NCBI GenBank assembly: GCA_963832965.1
Contig: CAWHVW010000001.1
Coordinates: 1-64,000, forward strand
Direction of reading: 5' to 3'
Source of the DNA: CAWACP01 sp963832965
GTDB taxonomy: Bacteria; Acidobacteriota; Terriglobia; Bryobacterales; Bryobacteraceae
DNA: 64,000 nt
Program-made: the position numbers and the translations under genes
In this document: piece by piece, positions 24,681 through 35,543 of the stretch
Layout: each line of letters begins with the position of its first letter
Position numbering within the stretch: position 1 is the first letter of the stretch
Notes under the pieces: generated by a model
Told to the model about the DNA's origin: nothing
The model's input: the letters and a program-made list of their open reading frames with translations, nothing else
Database searches by the model: none

Positions 24681-25592
24681 ATGAGGATGCGATTACAGGA
24701 CGCAATCAATCACGGCCCTCTTCTTGGAGATGGGGCGATGGGCACCCAGCTTATGCTGGCGGGCCTGGAACAGGGCAACTGCGGGGAAGAGTGGAACCTC
24801 ACGCATCCAGAGAGAGTACTGGCTATCCAGCGCCGTTACGCCGAGGCTGGCTCGGACTGCATCCTGACGAATACGTTTGGCGGTTCGCGCATCATGCTGA
24901 ATCGTCATTCGAACGGGGATAAAGCTGCCGACGTCAATAAAGCGGCAGTGCATATCGCACGCGAGGCGTTCAACGGCCGGGCTGGTTTCGTGATCGGCGA
25001 TATCGGGCCCTTCGGCGGCCTGCTGGAGCCATACGGCGATTTTACCGAGGCACAAGTCGCGGCCGCTTTCGAGGAACAGGCGAAGGCGCTGGTGGAAGCG
25101 GGCGCCGACGCCATCATCATCGAAACGCAGACGTCGCTCGAAGAACTGCTGCTGGGTATTACGGCGGCGAAAGAGGCCGGCGCGAGTTGTGTGATTGGTT
25201 CGCTGGCCTACGACGTGACGCTGGATGGTTCGACGTTTCGCACCATGATGGGCGTGGACCCGGAGCGAGCGGCGGAATTTCTTCAGGAGCATGGCGCGGA
25301 TGTGGTCGCGCTGAACTGCGGCACGGGCATGGACATGGAGCGGGCGCGCGAGGCCGTGGCTCGATACCGGAGAGTGACCGCGCTGCCGCTCATGGCCCAG
25401 CCGAACGCGGGACTGCCGAGGCTGGTGAATATGAAAGTAGTCTACGACGAACCGCCCGAGCACATGTCCACGGGGGTGAAGCCGCTGCTCGCAGCCGGCG
25501 CGAACATCGTGGGCGCGTGCTGCGGCAGTACGCCGGAACATATCCGAGCATTCCGCAAAGAAATGGACGAGTATGAAAACAAGACTTTGTGA
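24681..25592 (+). CDS. Homocysteine S-methyltransferase family protein (BHMT/MetH-N like)
   Basis: A 303-residue barrel from ATG 24681 (second ATG at 24687). It starts GPLLGDGAMGTQLMLAGL, the typical opening of MetH N-terminal and BHMT-type domains. Zinc ligands are visible as A-L-N-C-G-T-G near residue 213 and G-A-C-C-G-S-T near residue 278. It has no folate, B12 or activation domain, so it resembles a free-standing MT-II: it could take methyl from the corrinoid carrier to homocysteine and yield methionine. Selenocysteine-type or THF acceptors are less likely by motif. It starts right after the palindromic repeat and overlaps the next gene by 20 bp. Confidence 0.85.
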   Translation: MRMRLQDAINHGPLLGDGAMGTQLMLAGLEQGNCGEEWNLTHPERVLAIQRRYAEAGSDCILTNTFGGSRIMLNRHSNGDKAADVNKAAVHIAREAFNGRAGFVIGDIGPFGGLLEPYGDFTEAQVAAAFEEQAKALVEAGADAIIIETQTSLEELLLGITAAKEAGASCVIGSLAYDVTLDGSTFRTMMGVDPERAAEFLQEHGADVVALNCGTGMDMERAREAVARYRRVTALPLMAQPNAGLPRLVNMKVVYDEPPEHMSTGVKPLLAAGANIVGACCGSTPEHIRAFRKEMDEYENKTL

Positions 25593-25911
25593 CATAAACG
25601 CCGCCGCCACCGAGAAACTGCCGCAGCTTACCGACGATAAATCCGGCATTGGCGTGCATTACGTGGATGCATACATCAAGCCGATGAACAAGAAGCTCGA
25701 AGACGGGACGCCGGTGAAGTGCAAGCGGCGCGGGTTGAAGATCGTGTTTTCAGTGGGCGCCCAAAAAGGCGAAGGACTCATGCGCAGAATCGCGGTTGGT
25801 CCGGATCCGGTGGGGATGCTTCAGGCGGCGCTGCAGGAAGCCGGGCACACCGCGGGAGTCGACATCACGCTGGAAGACGGGGCGATCTTCATCGACACTC
25901 CAGAATCATGA
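25573..25911 (+). CDS. Conserved-looking protein of unknown function in the corrinoid cluster
   Basis: A 112-residue protein I do not recognise. It starts within the 3' end of the homocysteine methyltransferase gene and stops in an ATGA overlap with the esterase gene, so it is certainly expressed with them. It has an N-terminal ...LCDINAAATEKLPQLTDD, a basic central DGTPVKCKRRGLKIVFS and a C-terminal alternating strand region. No signal peptide, helix or metal motif is evident. A cytosolic accessory role in the methyl transfer or in uronate metabolism is possible. Confidence 0.6.
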   Translation: MKTRLCDINAAATEKLPQLTDDKSGIGVHYVDAYIKPMNKKLEDGTPVKCKRRGLKIVFSVGAQKGEGLMRRIAVGPDPVGMLQAALQEAGHTAGVDITLEDGAIFIDTPES

Positions 25912-27116
25912 ACATGATCCTGCTGGTATCGCTCCTGGTGCTCGCCGCCACTAACTACGATGAGTCGAAAGTGGGCAGTTACACGCTTCCCGATCCACTG
26001 GTGTTCAACAATGGCCAGCGGGTCCGGACGGCGGGAGACTGGTCCAGCCGCCGCCGAGCGGAAATCCTTCGGCTCTTCGAGGCCAGCGTGTATGGCCACG
26101 GTCCACAGGCGGGCGGGGCGCTTAACTACGAAGTCCTCGAGACAGATGGGCATGCGCTCGGGGGTAAAGCGATTCGGAAGCAGGTGACCATCTGGTTATC
26201 TCCTGACAAAGACGGCCCGAAGGAAGATGTGCTGATCTATCTTCCCGCAGGAGCGACAAAGCCTTCGCCTCTGATCTTGTCGCTCAACTTCGGAGGGAAC
26301 CAAACGGTGATCAACGATCCTGGAATCCGGCTTCCGATGGTTTGGAACCCGCACACGCACGTGCGGCAACAGGCACTCGAAGAGACGCGCGGGAGCTCCA
26401 CCGATTTTCAGGTGGAGGAGACGCTGGCTCGCGGATATGGCTTTGCGACGATCTATTACCAGGATATCGAGCCCGATTTCAAGGGCGGCATGGTTCACGG
26501 CATACGACCGCTATTTCCCGAATATGACTGGGGCGCCATTGGCGCGTGGGCGTATGGCTTGAGCCGGGCTATGGATTATCTCGAAAAAGATTCTGGCGTG
26601 GATGCTAAGCGCGTGGCCGTGATGGGCCATTCGCGTTTGGGCAAGACGGCGCTTTGGGCCGGCGCGTTGGATCAGCGATTTGCGATGGTGCTGAGCAATT
26701 GTTCGGGTGAAGGGGGCGCTTCGCTTTCCCGCCGCGACTACGGCGAGACAATCCGGAATCTTGTTGACGTCTTCCCTTATTGGTTCACGGCACATTACCA
26801 GAAGTACGCGGATCACGCCGATCAACTTCCGGTGGATGCGCATGAACTCATCGCTCTTATCGCGCCGCGGCCGGTCTACATCACCGGGGCGGAGGACGAC
26901 CAGTGGGCCGATCCACGCGGCGAATTCCTGGCGTGCGTGGCGGCAGGCCCGGTCTATCGTTTGCTGGGCGCGCAGGACCTGGGCACGGATCAGATGCCGC
27001 CGCTGAATCACCCCATCCAACACACGATTGCTTTTCACTACCGTACGGGCAAGCACGAGGTCACGGCATTCGACTGGGAGCAGTTCCTGAATTTCGCGGA
27101 CGCGCACCTGCGGTAA
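25908..27116 (+). CDS. CE15-type glucuronoyl (methyl)esterase
   Basis: A 402-residue secreted alpha/beta hydrolase from ATG 25908 with a short signal peptide (MNMILLVSLLVLAATNYDESK). The nucleophile elbow is M-G-H-S-R-L-G-K-T-A near residue 240, the GxSRxGK pattern of carbohydrate esterase 15. It is followed by NCSGEGGASLSRRDYGE, the family's second conserved block, and a catalytic His in GKHEVTAFDWEQFL. CE15 enzymes cleave ester bonds between lignin alcohols (or methanol) and 4-O-methyl-glucuronic acid of xylan. This closes the uronate/methyl-transfer cluster and ties it to glucuronoxylan. ATGA overlap with the preceding unknown gene. Confidence 0.85.
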   Translation: MNMILLVSLLVLAATNYDESKVGSYTLPDPLVFNNGQRVRTAGDWSSRRRAEILRLFEASVYGHGPQAGGALNYEVLETDGHALGGKAIRKQVTIWLSPDKDGPKEDVLIYLPAGATKPSPLILSLNFGGNQTVINDPGIRLPMVWNPHTHVRQQALEETRGSSTDFQVEETLARGYGFATIYYQDIEPDFKGGMVHGIRPLFPEYDWGAIGAWAYGLSRAMDYLEKDSGVDAKRVAVMGHSRLGKTALWAGALDQRFAMVLSNCSGEGGASLSRRDYGETIRNLVDVFPYWFTAHYQKYADHADQLPVDAHELIALIAPRPVYITGAEDDQWADPRGEFLACVAAGPVYRLLGAQDLGTDQMPPLNHPIQHTIAFHYRTGKHEVTAFDWEQFLNFADAHLR

Positions 27117-27135
27117 ACTGGAAGTACACACGCGT

Positions 27136-27211
27136 GGGCGGCTAGCTCAGTTGGGAGAGCACGGCGTTCGCAACGCCGGGGTCGGGGGTTCGAGTCCCCC
27201 GCCGTCCACCA
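27136..27211 (+). tRNA. tRNA-Ala (anticodon CGC)
   Basis: A 76-nt cloverleaf with CCA encoded. Acceptor stem GGGCGGC pairs with GCCGTCC (one G-T pair); the D arm GCTCAGTTGGGAGAGC is canonical; the anticodon stem CGGCG/CGCCG closes the loop TTCGCAA, giving anticodon CGC for alanine (GCG codons, common in this GC-rich genome). The T arm is GGGGG-TTCGAGT-CCCCC. It sits 20 bp past the esterase gene and 48 bp before uvrA. Confidence 0.96.
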
Positions 27212-27259
27212 GATCCCTGTTTTCTCCCGCACGGTACACTAAGAGGCAAGCTCCCCAAA

Positions 27260-30025
<2,766 letters not shown>

Positions 30026-30106
30026 TTTGGCCACGAATGTACGCGAATGTGCACGAATCCGGCAGACGCCGTCACCCGTGAAAAGTGACATGATAGGGAT
30101 TCGCCA

Positions 30107-31066
30107 ATGAGCCGCTACGGGATCGACCCGCTCGAATTCTCAGGCCTGCGCACGGTGCCGCTGGCCGTGCGCGGGGGCAAGGTGCGGGTGGAGGATTTCG
30201 GCTCGCCCAGCCCGAACAATGCCGGTGTTCGCGGACTTGTTGATTCGCTGCCGCGCATCCTGGCCGGCGATTCGTTCCGCGGGGTGATAGAAGCCATCGA
30301 ACGCGCGCACGCGAGCGGGAAGCCGGTGATTTGGGGGCTGGGGGGGCACGTGATCAAGACCGGGCTGGCGCCCGTGCTGATCGACCTTATGAAGCGCGGC
30401 TTCGCCACGGCGTTCGCGCTGAATGGCGCGGCGGCGATCCACGATTTTGAAATCGCGCTGGTTGGCTGCACCAGCGAAGACGTGGAGGCGGTGCTTCCCG
30501 ATGGCAGCTTTGGTTCCGCGGAGGAAACCGGGCGCGAGATGAACCGGGCAATTTCCGCGGGCGCGTTGGAAGGTATCGGCATGGGTGAGGCGTTGGGCCG
30601 CGCGCTGCAGCAACTGGCAAAACCCGAATTCGCGGCGAGCAGCCTGCTGCATCAGGCGTATCTTGCCGCAGTGCCGGTGACCGTACACGTGGCGATTGGG
30701 ACGGACACGCCGCATACCCACCCGGCGTGCGACGGCGCCGCTGTTGGGCGCGCCACCCATCACGATTTTCGTTTGCTGTGCTCACTGGTGGGCGGTCTCA
30801 ACGAGGGCGGGGTTTATTTGAACGTGGGCTCCGCGGTGGTGCTGCCGGAGGTGTTCCTCAAAGCCGTCTCGGCGGTGCGCAACCTGGGCCAGCCCGTGCG
30901 GGAGTTCACCACGGTGAACTTCGATTTCCTGCAGCATTATCGCCCGCGCGCGAACGTGGTGGAGCGCCCGCACGCGCAGTCCGGCGGCCGGGGTTTCAGC
31001 ATCACCGGCCATCATGAGATCATGATTCCGCTGCTGGCCGCTGCCCTGCGGGAGACCGCCGCATGA
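30107..31066 (+). CDS. Deoxyhypusine synthase-like protein
   Basis: A 319-residue protein. Blocks PVIWGLGGHVIKTGLAPVLIDLMKRG, NGAAAIHDFEIALVG and HVAIGTDTPHTHPACDGAAVG resemble the NAD-binding core of the deoxyhypusine synthase (DS) superfamily. The canonical active-site lysine block near the C-terminus of true deoxyhypusine synthases is not seen; the corresponding end reads TTVNFDFLQHYRPRANVVERP. Bacterial members of this superfamily include homospermidine-synthase-like enzymes and proteins of unknown role. The start of the CPBP protease gene overlaps its stop (ATGA), and mtnA follows, so the three form one operon. Confidence 0.65.
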   Translation: MSRYGIDPLEFSGLRTVPLAVRGGKVRVEDFGSPSPNNAGVRGLVDSLPRILAGDSFRGVIEAIERAHASGKPVIWGLGGHVIKTGLAPVLIDLMKRGFATAFALNGAAAIHDFEIALVGCTSEDVEAVLPDGSFGSAEETGREMNRAISAGALEGIGMGEALGRALQQLAKPEFAASSLLHQAYLAAVPVTVHVAIGTDTPHTHPACDGAAVGRATHHDFRLLCSLVGGLNEGGVYLNVGSAVVLPEVFLKAVSAVRNLGQPVREFTTVNFDFLQHYRPRANVVERPHAQSGGRGFSITGHHEIMIPLLAAALRETAA

Positions 31067-31767
31067 CGCCGCAGGAGCGGAGCCCGGGTCCGGAGACCTT
31101 CTGGTCCTACCAGGACCTGGCGTTCTTCGTGTCATTCACGTTTCTCAGTCTGGTGGTGTCCTCGCTTCTGGTGGCGGTGCTACGCCTGCACAGCCTGGTG
31201 GTGCGCGTCCTGCTGGTGCAGTTGTTCGTGTATTTGTTTGTTGTCGGGTCGCTATACGCTATCTTCGTGGTTCGTTACCACGAGCCATTCTGGCGGGCAC
31301 TCGGCGTGCGCTACCCGGACAAACGCGCATGGCTGGCCGCCTTCGCGGGACCGGTTCTGGCGGTTGCCATCGGCTTCCTGGGTCTGCTGCTGCGGGCGCC
31401 GGAAATTCAGTTGCCCTTCGAGGATTTTCTGCGGACGCCGCTGACCACGGTGGCGCTGGGGGTGCTGGTGGTGCTGCTGGGCCCCTTCTGCGAGGAACTG
31501 GTTTTTCGCGGGTTTCTGATGCCCCTGTTCGTGCGCTCGCTCACGGCCGTGCCCGGAATTCTGCTGGCCGCGGTTTTGTTCGGATGCATGCACGGCCCGG
31601 AATATCAATGGTCCTGGCGTCACGTGCTGCTGGTCTCGCTGGCCGGAGTGGCCTTTGGGTACGCGCGCCAACTGACGCGATCCACCACGGCGGCTTTTCT
31701 GATCCATGCCACGTTTAACCTGACGCAGTTCGCCGGATTCCTTGTTTCCGAACAAACCAGATGGTAG
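31063..31767 (+). CDS. CPBP intramembrane metalloprotease (Abi/Rce1-like)
   Basis: A 234-residue protein with six or so helices. The conserved motif 1 P-F-C-E-E-L-V-F-R-G-F-L (E-E-x-x-x-R) is near residue 142, motif 2 LLAAVLFGCMHG near 170, and motif 3 HATFNLTQF near 215 (H-x-x-x-N). These carry the catalytic Glu and His/Asn of Rce1-type proteases. The substrate is unknown; related bacterial proteins process leader peptides. It begins on the previous stop and its own last codons overlap mtnA. Confidence 0.88.
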   Translation: MTPQERSPGPETFWSYQDLAFFVSFTFLSLVVSSLLVAVLRLHSLVVRVLLVQLFVYLFVVGSLYAIFVVRYHEPFWRALGVRYPDKRAWLAAFAGPVLAVAIGFLGLLLRAPEIQLPFEDFLRTPLTTVALGVLVVLLGPFCEELVFRGFLMPLFVRSLTAVPGILLAAVLFGCMHGPEYQWSWRHVLLVSLAGVAFGYARQLTRSTTAAFLIHATFNLTQFAGFLVSEQTRW

Positions 31768-32795
31768 AGACCATTCAATGGACGCCCGCGGGTGTCGTCA
31801 TGATCGACCAGACGAAGCTGCCGCGCGAGGAAGTGTACGTCACCTGCACCACGTATGAAGAGGTGGCGGACGCGATCAGGACCATGGTGATTCGCGGCGC
31901 GCCGGCCATTGGTGTTGCCGCGGCCATGGGGGTGGCGCTGGGAGTGCTGCATGCCGACCCGGCGCGGCTGGACGCTGAGTTCTCGCAAATCTGCGCGGCG
32001 CTGGCGGCTACGCGGCCCACCGCGGTCAACCTGTTCTGGGGCATCGATCGCATGAAGCGGGTTTTCGGGGAAGTGCGGCCGGAGCCGATTGAGCGCATCC
32101 GGGCGCGCCTGATCGGCGAGGCGCAGCAGATTCGTCTGGAAGACATCGCCATCAACGAAGCGATTGGCCGCAACGGCATGGATCTGGTTCCGGACGGCAA
32201 GACGGTGCTGACGCATTGCAATGCGGGCGCGCTGGCCACTGCCGGCTATGGAACTGCACTGGGCGTGGTTCGCGCTGCCGTGGCATCGGGAAAAGCGATC
32301 GACGTTTTTGCCGATGAGACGCGCCCGTTCCTGCAAGGCGCCCGGCTCACCGTTTGGGAACTGCAGCACGACGGGATTGCCGCCACGCTGATCACGGACA
32401 ACATGGCCGGGCATTTTCTGAAATCGGGGCGCATTGGCTGCGTGGTGGTGGGGGCGGACCGCATTGCCGCCAACGGCGACGTGGCCAACAAAATTGGGAC
32501 CTACACGGTGGCGGTGCTGGCGAAGGAGAACGGTGTGCCGTTTTATGTGGCTGCGCCGATTTCGACGCTTGATCTCACGCTGGCGTCGGGCGCGGAGATT
32601 CCGATTGAGGAACGCGCCGCCAGTGAGGTGACGCACGTGTTCGGGGTGGCGGTGGCGCCGGAGGGAGTCCGGGTGGAGAATCCGGCTTTTGACGTGACTC
32701 CGAATCGCTATGTGACGGCTATTATTACCGAGCGCGGTGTCGCTCGCGCGCCTTATGAAGGGAGCCTGCGGGGTTTGGCGGGTGGGGCCGATTGA
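31761..32795 (+). CDS. mtnA: S-methyl-5-thioribose-1-phosphate isomerase
   Basis: A 344-residue aldose-ketose isomerase of the eIF2B-alpha/MtnA family, converting 5-methylthioribose-1-phosphate to the ribulose form in methionine salvage. Blocks include VIRGAPAIGVAAAMGV (near residue 45), GKTVLTHCNAGALATAGYGTALGV (catalytic Cys near 158), DETRPFLQGARLT and VVGADRIAANGDVANKIGTYT (catalytic Asp near 235). The GxxxRN/NIG pattern is complete. It overlaps the CPBP gene by 7 bp. It may share a pathway need with the polyamine-like gene two positions up, since polyamine synthesis yields methylthioadenosine. Confidence 0.95.
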   Translation: MVETIQWTPAGVVMIDQTKLPREEVYVTCTTYEEVADAIRTMVIRGAPAIGVAAAMGVALGVLHADPARLDAEFSQICAALAATRPTAVNLFWGIDRMKRVFGEVRPEPIERIRARLIGEAQQIRLEDIAINEAIGRNGMDLVPDGKTVLTHCNAGALATAGYGTALGVVRAAVASGKAIDVFADETRPFLQGARLTVWELQHDGIAATLITDNMAGHFLKSGRIGCVVVGADRIAANGDVANKIGTYTVAVLAKENGVPFYVAAPISTLDLTLASGAEIPIEERAASEVTHVFGVAVAPEGVRVENPAFDVTPNRYVTAIITERGVARAPYEGSLRGLAGGAD

Positions 32796-32815
32796 AAATC
32801 GGCAAGGAAACGGAC

Positions 32816-32837
32816 GGCAGGGCATGGCCTGCCCCAC
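32816..32837. repeat. Dispersed palindromic element (copy 5)
   Basis: GGCAGGGCATGG-CCTGCCCCAC, one base shorter in the right arm than copies 2-4, after the mtnA stop. It is preceded by a CCGATTGAAAATCGG hairpin (32788-32802), the same CCGATTG motif that accompanies the copies at 43.2-43.4 kb. Located between convergent genes. Confidence 0.7.
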
Positions 32838-32838
32838 G

Positions 32839-33606
32839 TTAGTTCTTTGCAGGGATGAGTTCGATCTGAAACAGCTTGGGCCAGAGCTTGCCGGTGACGA
32901 AGAGACGCCTGCCCGCTGCGTCGTATGCGATGCCGTTGAGCACATCCGATTGCGAACGTTCGGCGGGCGAGAGCAGCCCGGCCAGGTCGATCCATCCCAG
33001 AACGCGGCCGTCGGCGGGTGAGATGCGGACAATGCGGTCCGTCTGCCATACGTTCGCGTAGATTTCGCCGCGCACGAACTCCAGCTCATTCAATCGCGCC
33101 ACGGCGGCGGCGCCGTCGTGCACGTCGATCCGGCGGGTCTCGCGCAAGGTGGCCGGGTCCCAGCAGCGAATCTGCGCCGTTCCATCGCTCATGTAGATCT
33201 GGCGGCCGTCGTTGGCGAGCCCCCATCCTTCGCCGGGGTAGCTGAACGAGCGGAGCACGCGAAAGGTGGGCTCATCGTAGAGGAAGCCCTTCTGGGTGAG
33301 CCAGGTGAGCTCGAAAATCTGGTTGTGCAGAACGGTGATGCCTTCCCCGAAGTACTCGTTTGACAGGCGGGTTTCCTGGAGCACCTTGCCCGTTTCGAGC
33401 ACTTCTTTGCGAAGCACCGAACGCCCTTCGAGGCCGGTGCCCTCATAGAGAAACCCGTCGTGATATTCCAGACCCTGGGTGAATGAAGTGGGGTCATGCG
33501 GGTATACGTGCAGCACGCGCACGGTGTACTGGGGAGTGGGATCGGCGGGCTGCGCCGCGGCCCAGAATCCGGCGATCAGCAGGGCAAGAATCGTCAACAG
33601 GCGCAT
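32839..33606 (-). CDS. Glutaminyl-peptide cyclotransferase (plant/bacterial type)
   Basis: A 255-residue secreted protein from ATG 33606. Signal peptide MRLLTILALLIAGFWAAAQ precedes a beta-propeller with family blocks YPHDPTSFTQGLEYHDGFLYEGTGLEGRS, YFGEGITVL, and GLANDGRQIYMSDGTAQIRCWD, ending LNGIAYDAAGRRLFVTGKLWPKLFQI. These are the bacterial/plant glutamine cyclotransferase (PF05096) repeats. It converts N-terminal glutamine to pyroglutamate in exported proteins. Monocistronic, convergent with mtnA. Confidence 0.9.
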   Translation of the reverse strand: MRLLTILALLIAGFWAAAQPADPTPQYTVRVLHVYPHDPTSFTQGLEYHDGFLYEGTGLEGRSVLRKEVLETGKVLQETRLSNEYFGEGITVLHNQIFELTWLTQKGFLYDEPTFRVLRSFSYPGEGWGLANDGRQIYMSDGTAQIRCWDPATLRETRRIDVHDGAAAVARLNELEFVRGEIYANVWQTDRIVRISPADGRVLGWIDLAGLLSPAERSQSDVLNGIAYDAAGRRLFVTGKLWPKLFQIELIPAKN

Positions 33607-34382
33607 TCCTTTATGGTAAGCGCGCGGCCGCGGGTGCCCGTTGAACAAAGGGTACTGCTCAGGCGCTTCCAATGTGACACTCGGGAAACCGTCACAATCT
33701 GGCACGCTGGCGTGCGCCAGCCACCCTACGCTGGATGCATGAAACGAGCGCCGCCGTTGTTCGGGTTCTGGGGTTTAGCGAATGCTGCTAAATCCGGGCG
33801 CCGCGATGCACTCGGCCTTCAACGCCGATACATGATATTCGCGATATCGCTCACGTGCTTCTGCACGCCGGGATGCGCATTGTTCCGCGACCCCGCCATT
33901 ATCCCGGTGGTCCACCGCGGGAAATCAGCGCCGATCAGCATCGTTCTTGACAGCCCGGAGGTCAGGCGCGGGGTGGCCTCGGAGGAAAGCAGGCAGGAAA
34001 AGGTTGATCAACCATGGCGAGATCCGCATTCGCGTGCTGTGGCCGAACGCCAGTTCCGGGATCAGGTGAGGTACCCGGAACACAGACCACCGGGCCAAGG
34101 GCGCTTTTTCGAGGCGATGGCTCGCGCGCCGCGCGTCCGGGTCAAAGGGAATACGCACGTCCGCGTTCTGGAGATCTCAAAGGCAAGGTGCGACTCGGCT
34201 CGCGCGGAATCAACAGTCAGCTACATAAGAGTTCTCGTACTCAACGGACTTCGAAGGGACGACAGGCTTGGATATGCCGAAACCCTTATTCGCTGCCTTT
34301 CGAGTCTCCATGAGGGGGCAAGCCGACCCGGTTCCCGCCCACGCCTCTGTTAGACTGGAGAACCGGCGAGGCCTCGCGGATA
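33607..34382. other. Gene-poor stretch with weak, possibly decayed open frames
   Basis: About 775 bp without a recognised gene. It holds an inverted repeat TGGCACGCTGGCGTGCGCCA (33703-33722), of a kind often dispersed in acidobacterial genomes. A frame from ATG 33832 encodes a lipoprotein-like start (MIFAISLTCFCTPGCALFRDP) and runs to 34353, but codon choice fades after about 34005, where other frames become equally good. This looks like a degraded or spurious gene; I do not call a product. Confidence 0.4.
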
Positions 34383-35534
34383 TTGACTGTTATCAAGTAT
34401 GTGGCGCTGCTGGTGGCGACGTTTCCCGGCATCTACTATCTGCTCGCTTTGTATAGCTCGTGGCGGTTTTTTCTTGCCTCCAACCGGACGAAACCGGACT
34501 CTGGTTTTACGCCGCCAGTGAGCAACCTGCAGCCGATTCGTGGTCTGGATCACGAAGCCTACGAAAACTTCGCCAGCCTCTGCCGGCAGGACTACCCGGA
34601 CTACGAACTGCTGTTCTGCGTCAGTTCCCCTGACGATCCCGCGGTTCCGGTGATCGAAAAACTGGCGCGGGATTTTCCCGAGCGCCCAATCCGGCTGTTT
34701 TACGGCTCCGGCCGCAGCGGCGTCAACGACAAAGTGGCCAAGCTGGCGCGGCTGGTGAGCGAGGCGCGGAACGAGATTCTGGTGATGAACGACAGCGACG
34801 TGCGGGTGAGCCCGGACTATCTGCGCACCGTCGTCGCGCCCTTGCAGGACGCGCGGGTGGGAGCGGTCACTTGTTTTTACGCCTCCACCGAAGACCGGAC
34901 GCTGGCCGAGAATCTGCAATCCGTGGGGATGATGTCCGATTTTTTCGCGGGCATTCTGGTGTCGCAGCAGTTGGAGGGCGTCCGGTTTGCTTTGGGGACA
35001 ACCATCGCCACCACGCGTACCCGGCTGGCCGAATTCGGCGGGTACGAGAGTCTGGTGAACCGGCCCGGCGACGATTTTCTCGTCGGGAACCTGATTGCCG
35101 AGCACGGCCACACGGTGAAGCTGCTGCCGCACTGCGTGCTGGCGGTTTCCGATTACGCAACGTTTCGCGAGCTTGTTCATAAGCGGCTGCGATGGATGGT
35201 GGTGATGCGGCACATGCGGCCGTGGGGGCACGCGGGACTGATCTTCACGCAAGGGCTGCCGTGGTGCCTGGCGGCGATTGCGCTTTACCCCTCGCCTCTG
35301 GCCGCCTGCGCGTGGCTGGGCGGCTATCTCTTCCTGCGCATGGCCATGATGTGGACCATCGGCGTCCACGGACTGCGGCGGCCCGGCCTGTGGAAGAGGA
35401 TGCCGCTCATTCCCGTTTGGGATGCATTCGCGTTCCTGATCTGGCTGGCCAGTTTCACGCGCCGCAGCCTGCGCTGGCGCGACGGCCAGTATTACATTCG
35501 CGACGGCCAGCTGGTGCCGGTGGTCAACGAGTAA
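34383..35534 (+). CDS. GT21-like glycosyltransferase (ceramide glucosyltransferase / HpnI family)
   Basis: A 383-residue protein from TTG 34383. An N-terminal helix anchors a GT-A domain with the GT21 landmarks: PIRGLDHEAYENF (first conserved region), N-D-S-D-V-R-V (DxD, near residue 140), LVNRPGDDFLVG near 220 and the (R/Q)-x-x-R-W motif as KRLRW near 265, then two C-terminal helices. Ceramide glucosyltransferases and the hopanoid-linked HpnI both look like this. It transfers a sugar to a membrane lipid. It is convergent with the UDP-sulfoquinovose synthase gene, only 9 bp apart, so a linked role in glycolipid synthesis is possible but unproven. Confidence 0.85.
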   Translation: MTVIKYVALLVATFPGIYYLLALYSSWRFFLASNRTKPDSGFTPPVSNLQPIRGLDHEAYENFASLCRQDYPDYELLFCVSSPDDPAVPVIEKLARDFPERPIRLFYGSGRSGVNDKVAKLARLVSEARNEILVMNDSDVRVSPDYLRTVVAPLQDARVGAVTCFYASTEDRTLAENLQSVGMMSDFFAGILVSQQLEGVRFALGTTIATTRTRLAEFGGYESLVNRPGDDFLVGNLIAEHGHTVKLLPHCVLAVSDYATFRELVHKRLRWMVVMRHMRPWGHAGLIFTQGLPWCLAAIALYPSPLAACAWLGGYLFLRMAMMWTIGVHGLRRPGLWKRMPLIPVWDAFAFLIWLASFTRRSLRWRDGQYYIRDGQLVPVVNE

Positions 35535-35543
35535 CCCGCTCCA

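Noticed and set aside
31620..33089. Minus-strand 489-codon frame across mtnA
   Set aside because: Antisense to mtnA and the CPBP gene; no recognisable domain and it runs across the palindromic repeat.
33832..34353. Putative lipoprotein gene
   Set aside because: The leader is plausible but the rest lacks consistent codon usage and any motif; left as a weak frame in the intergenic description.
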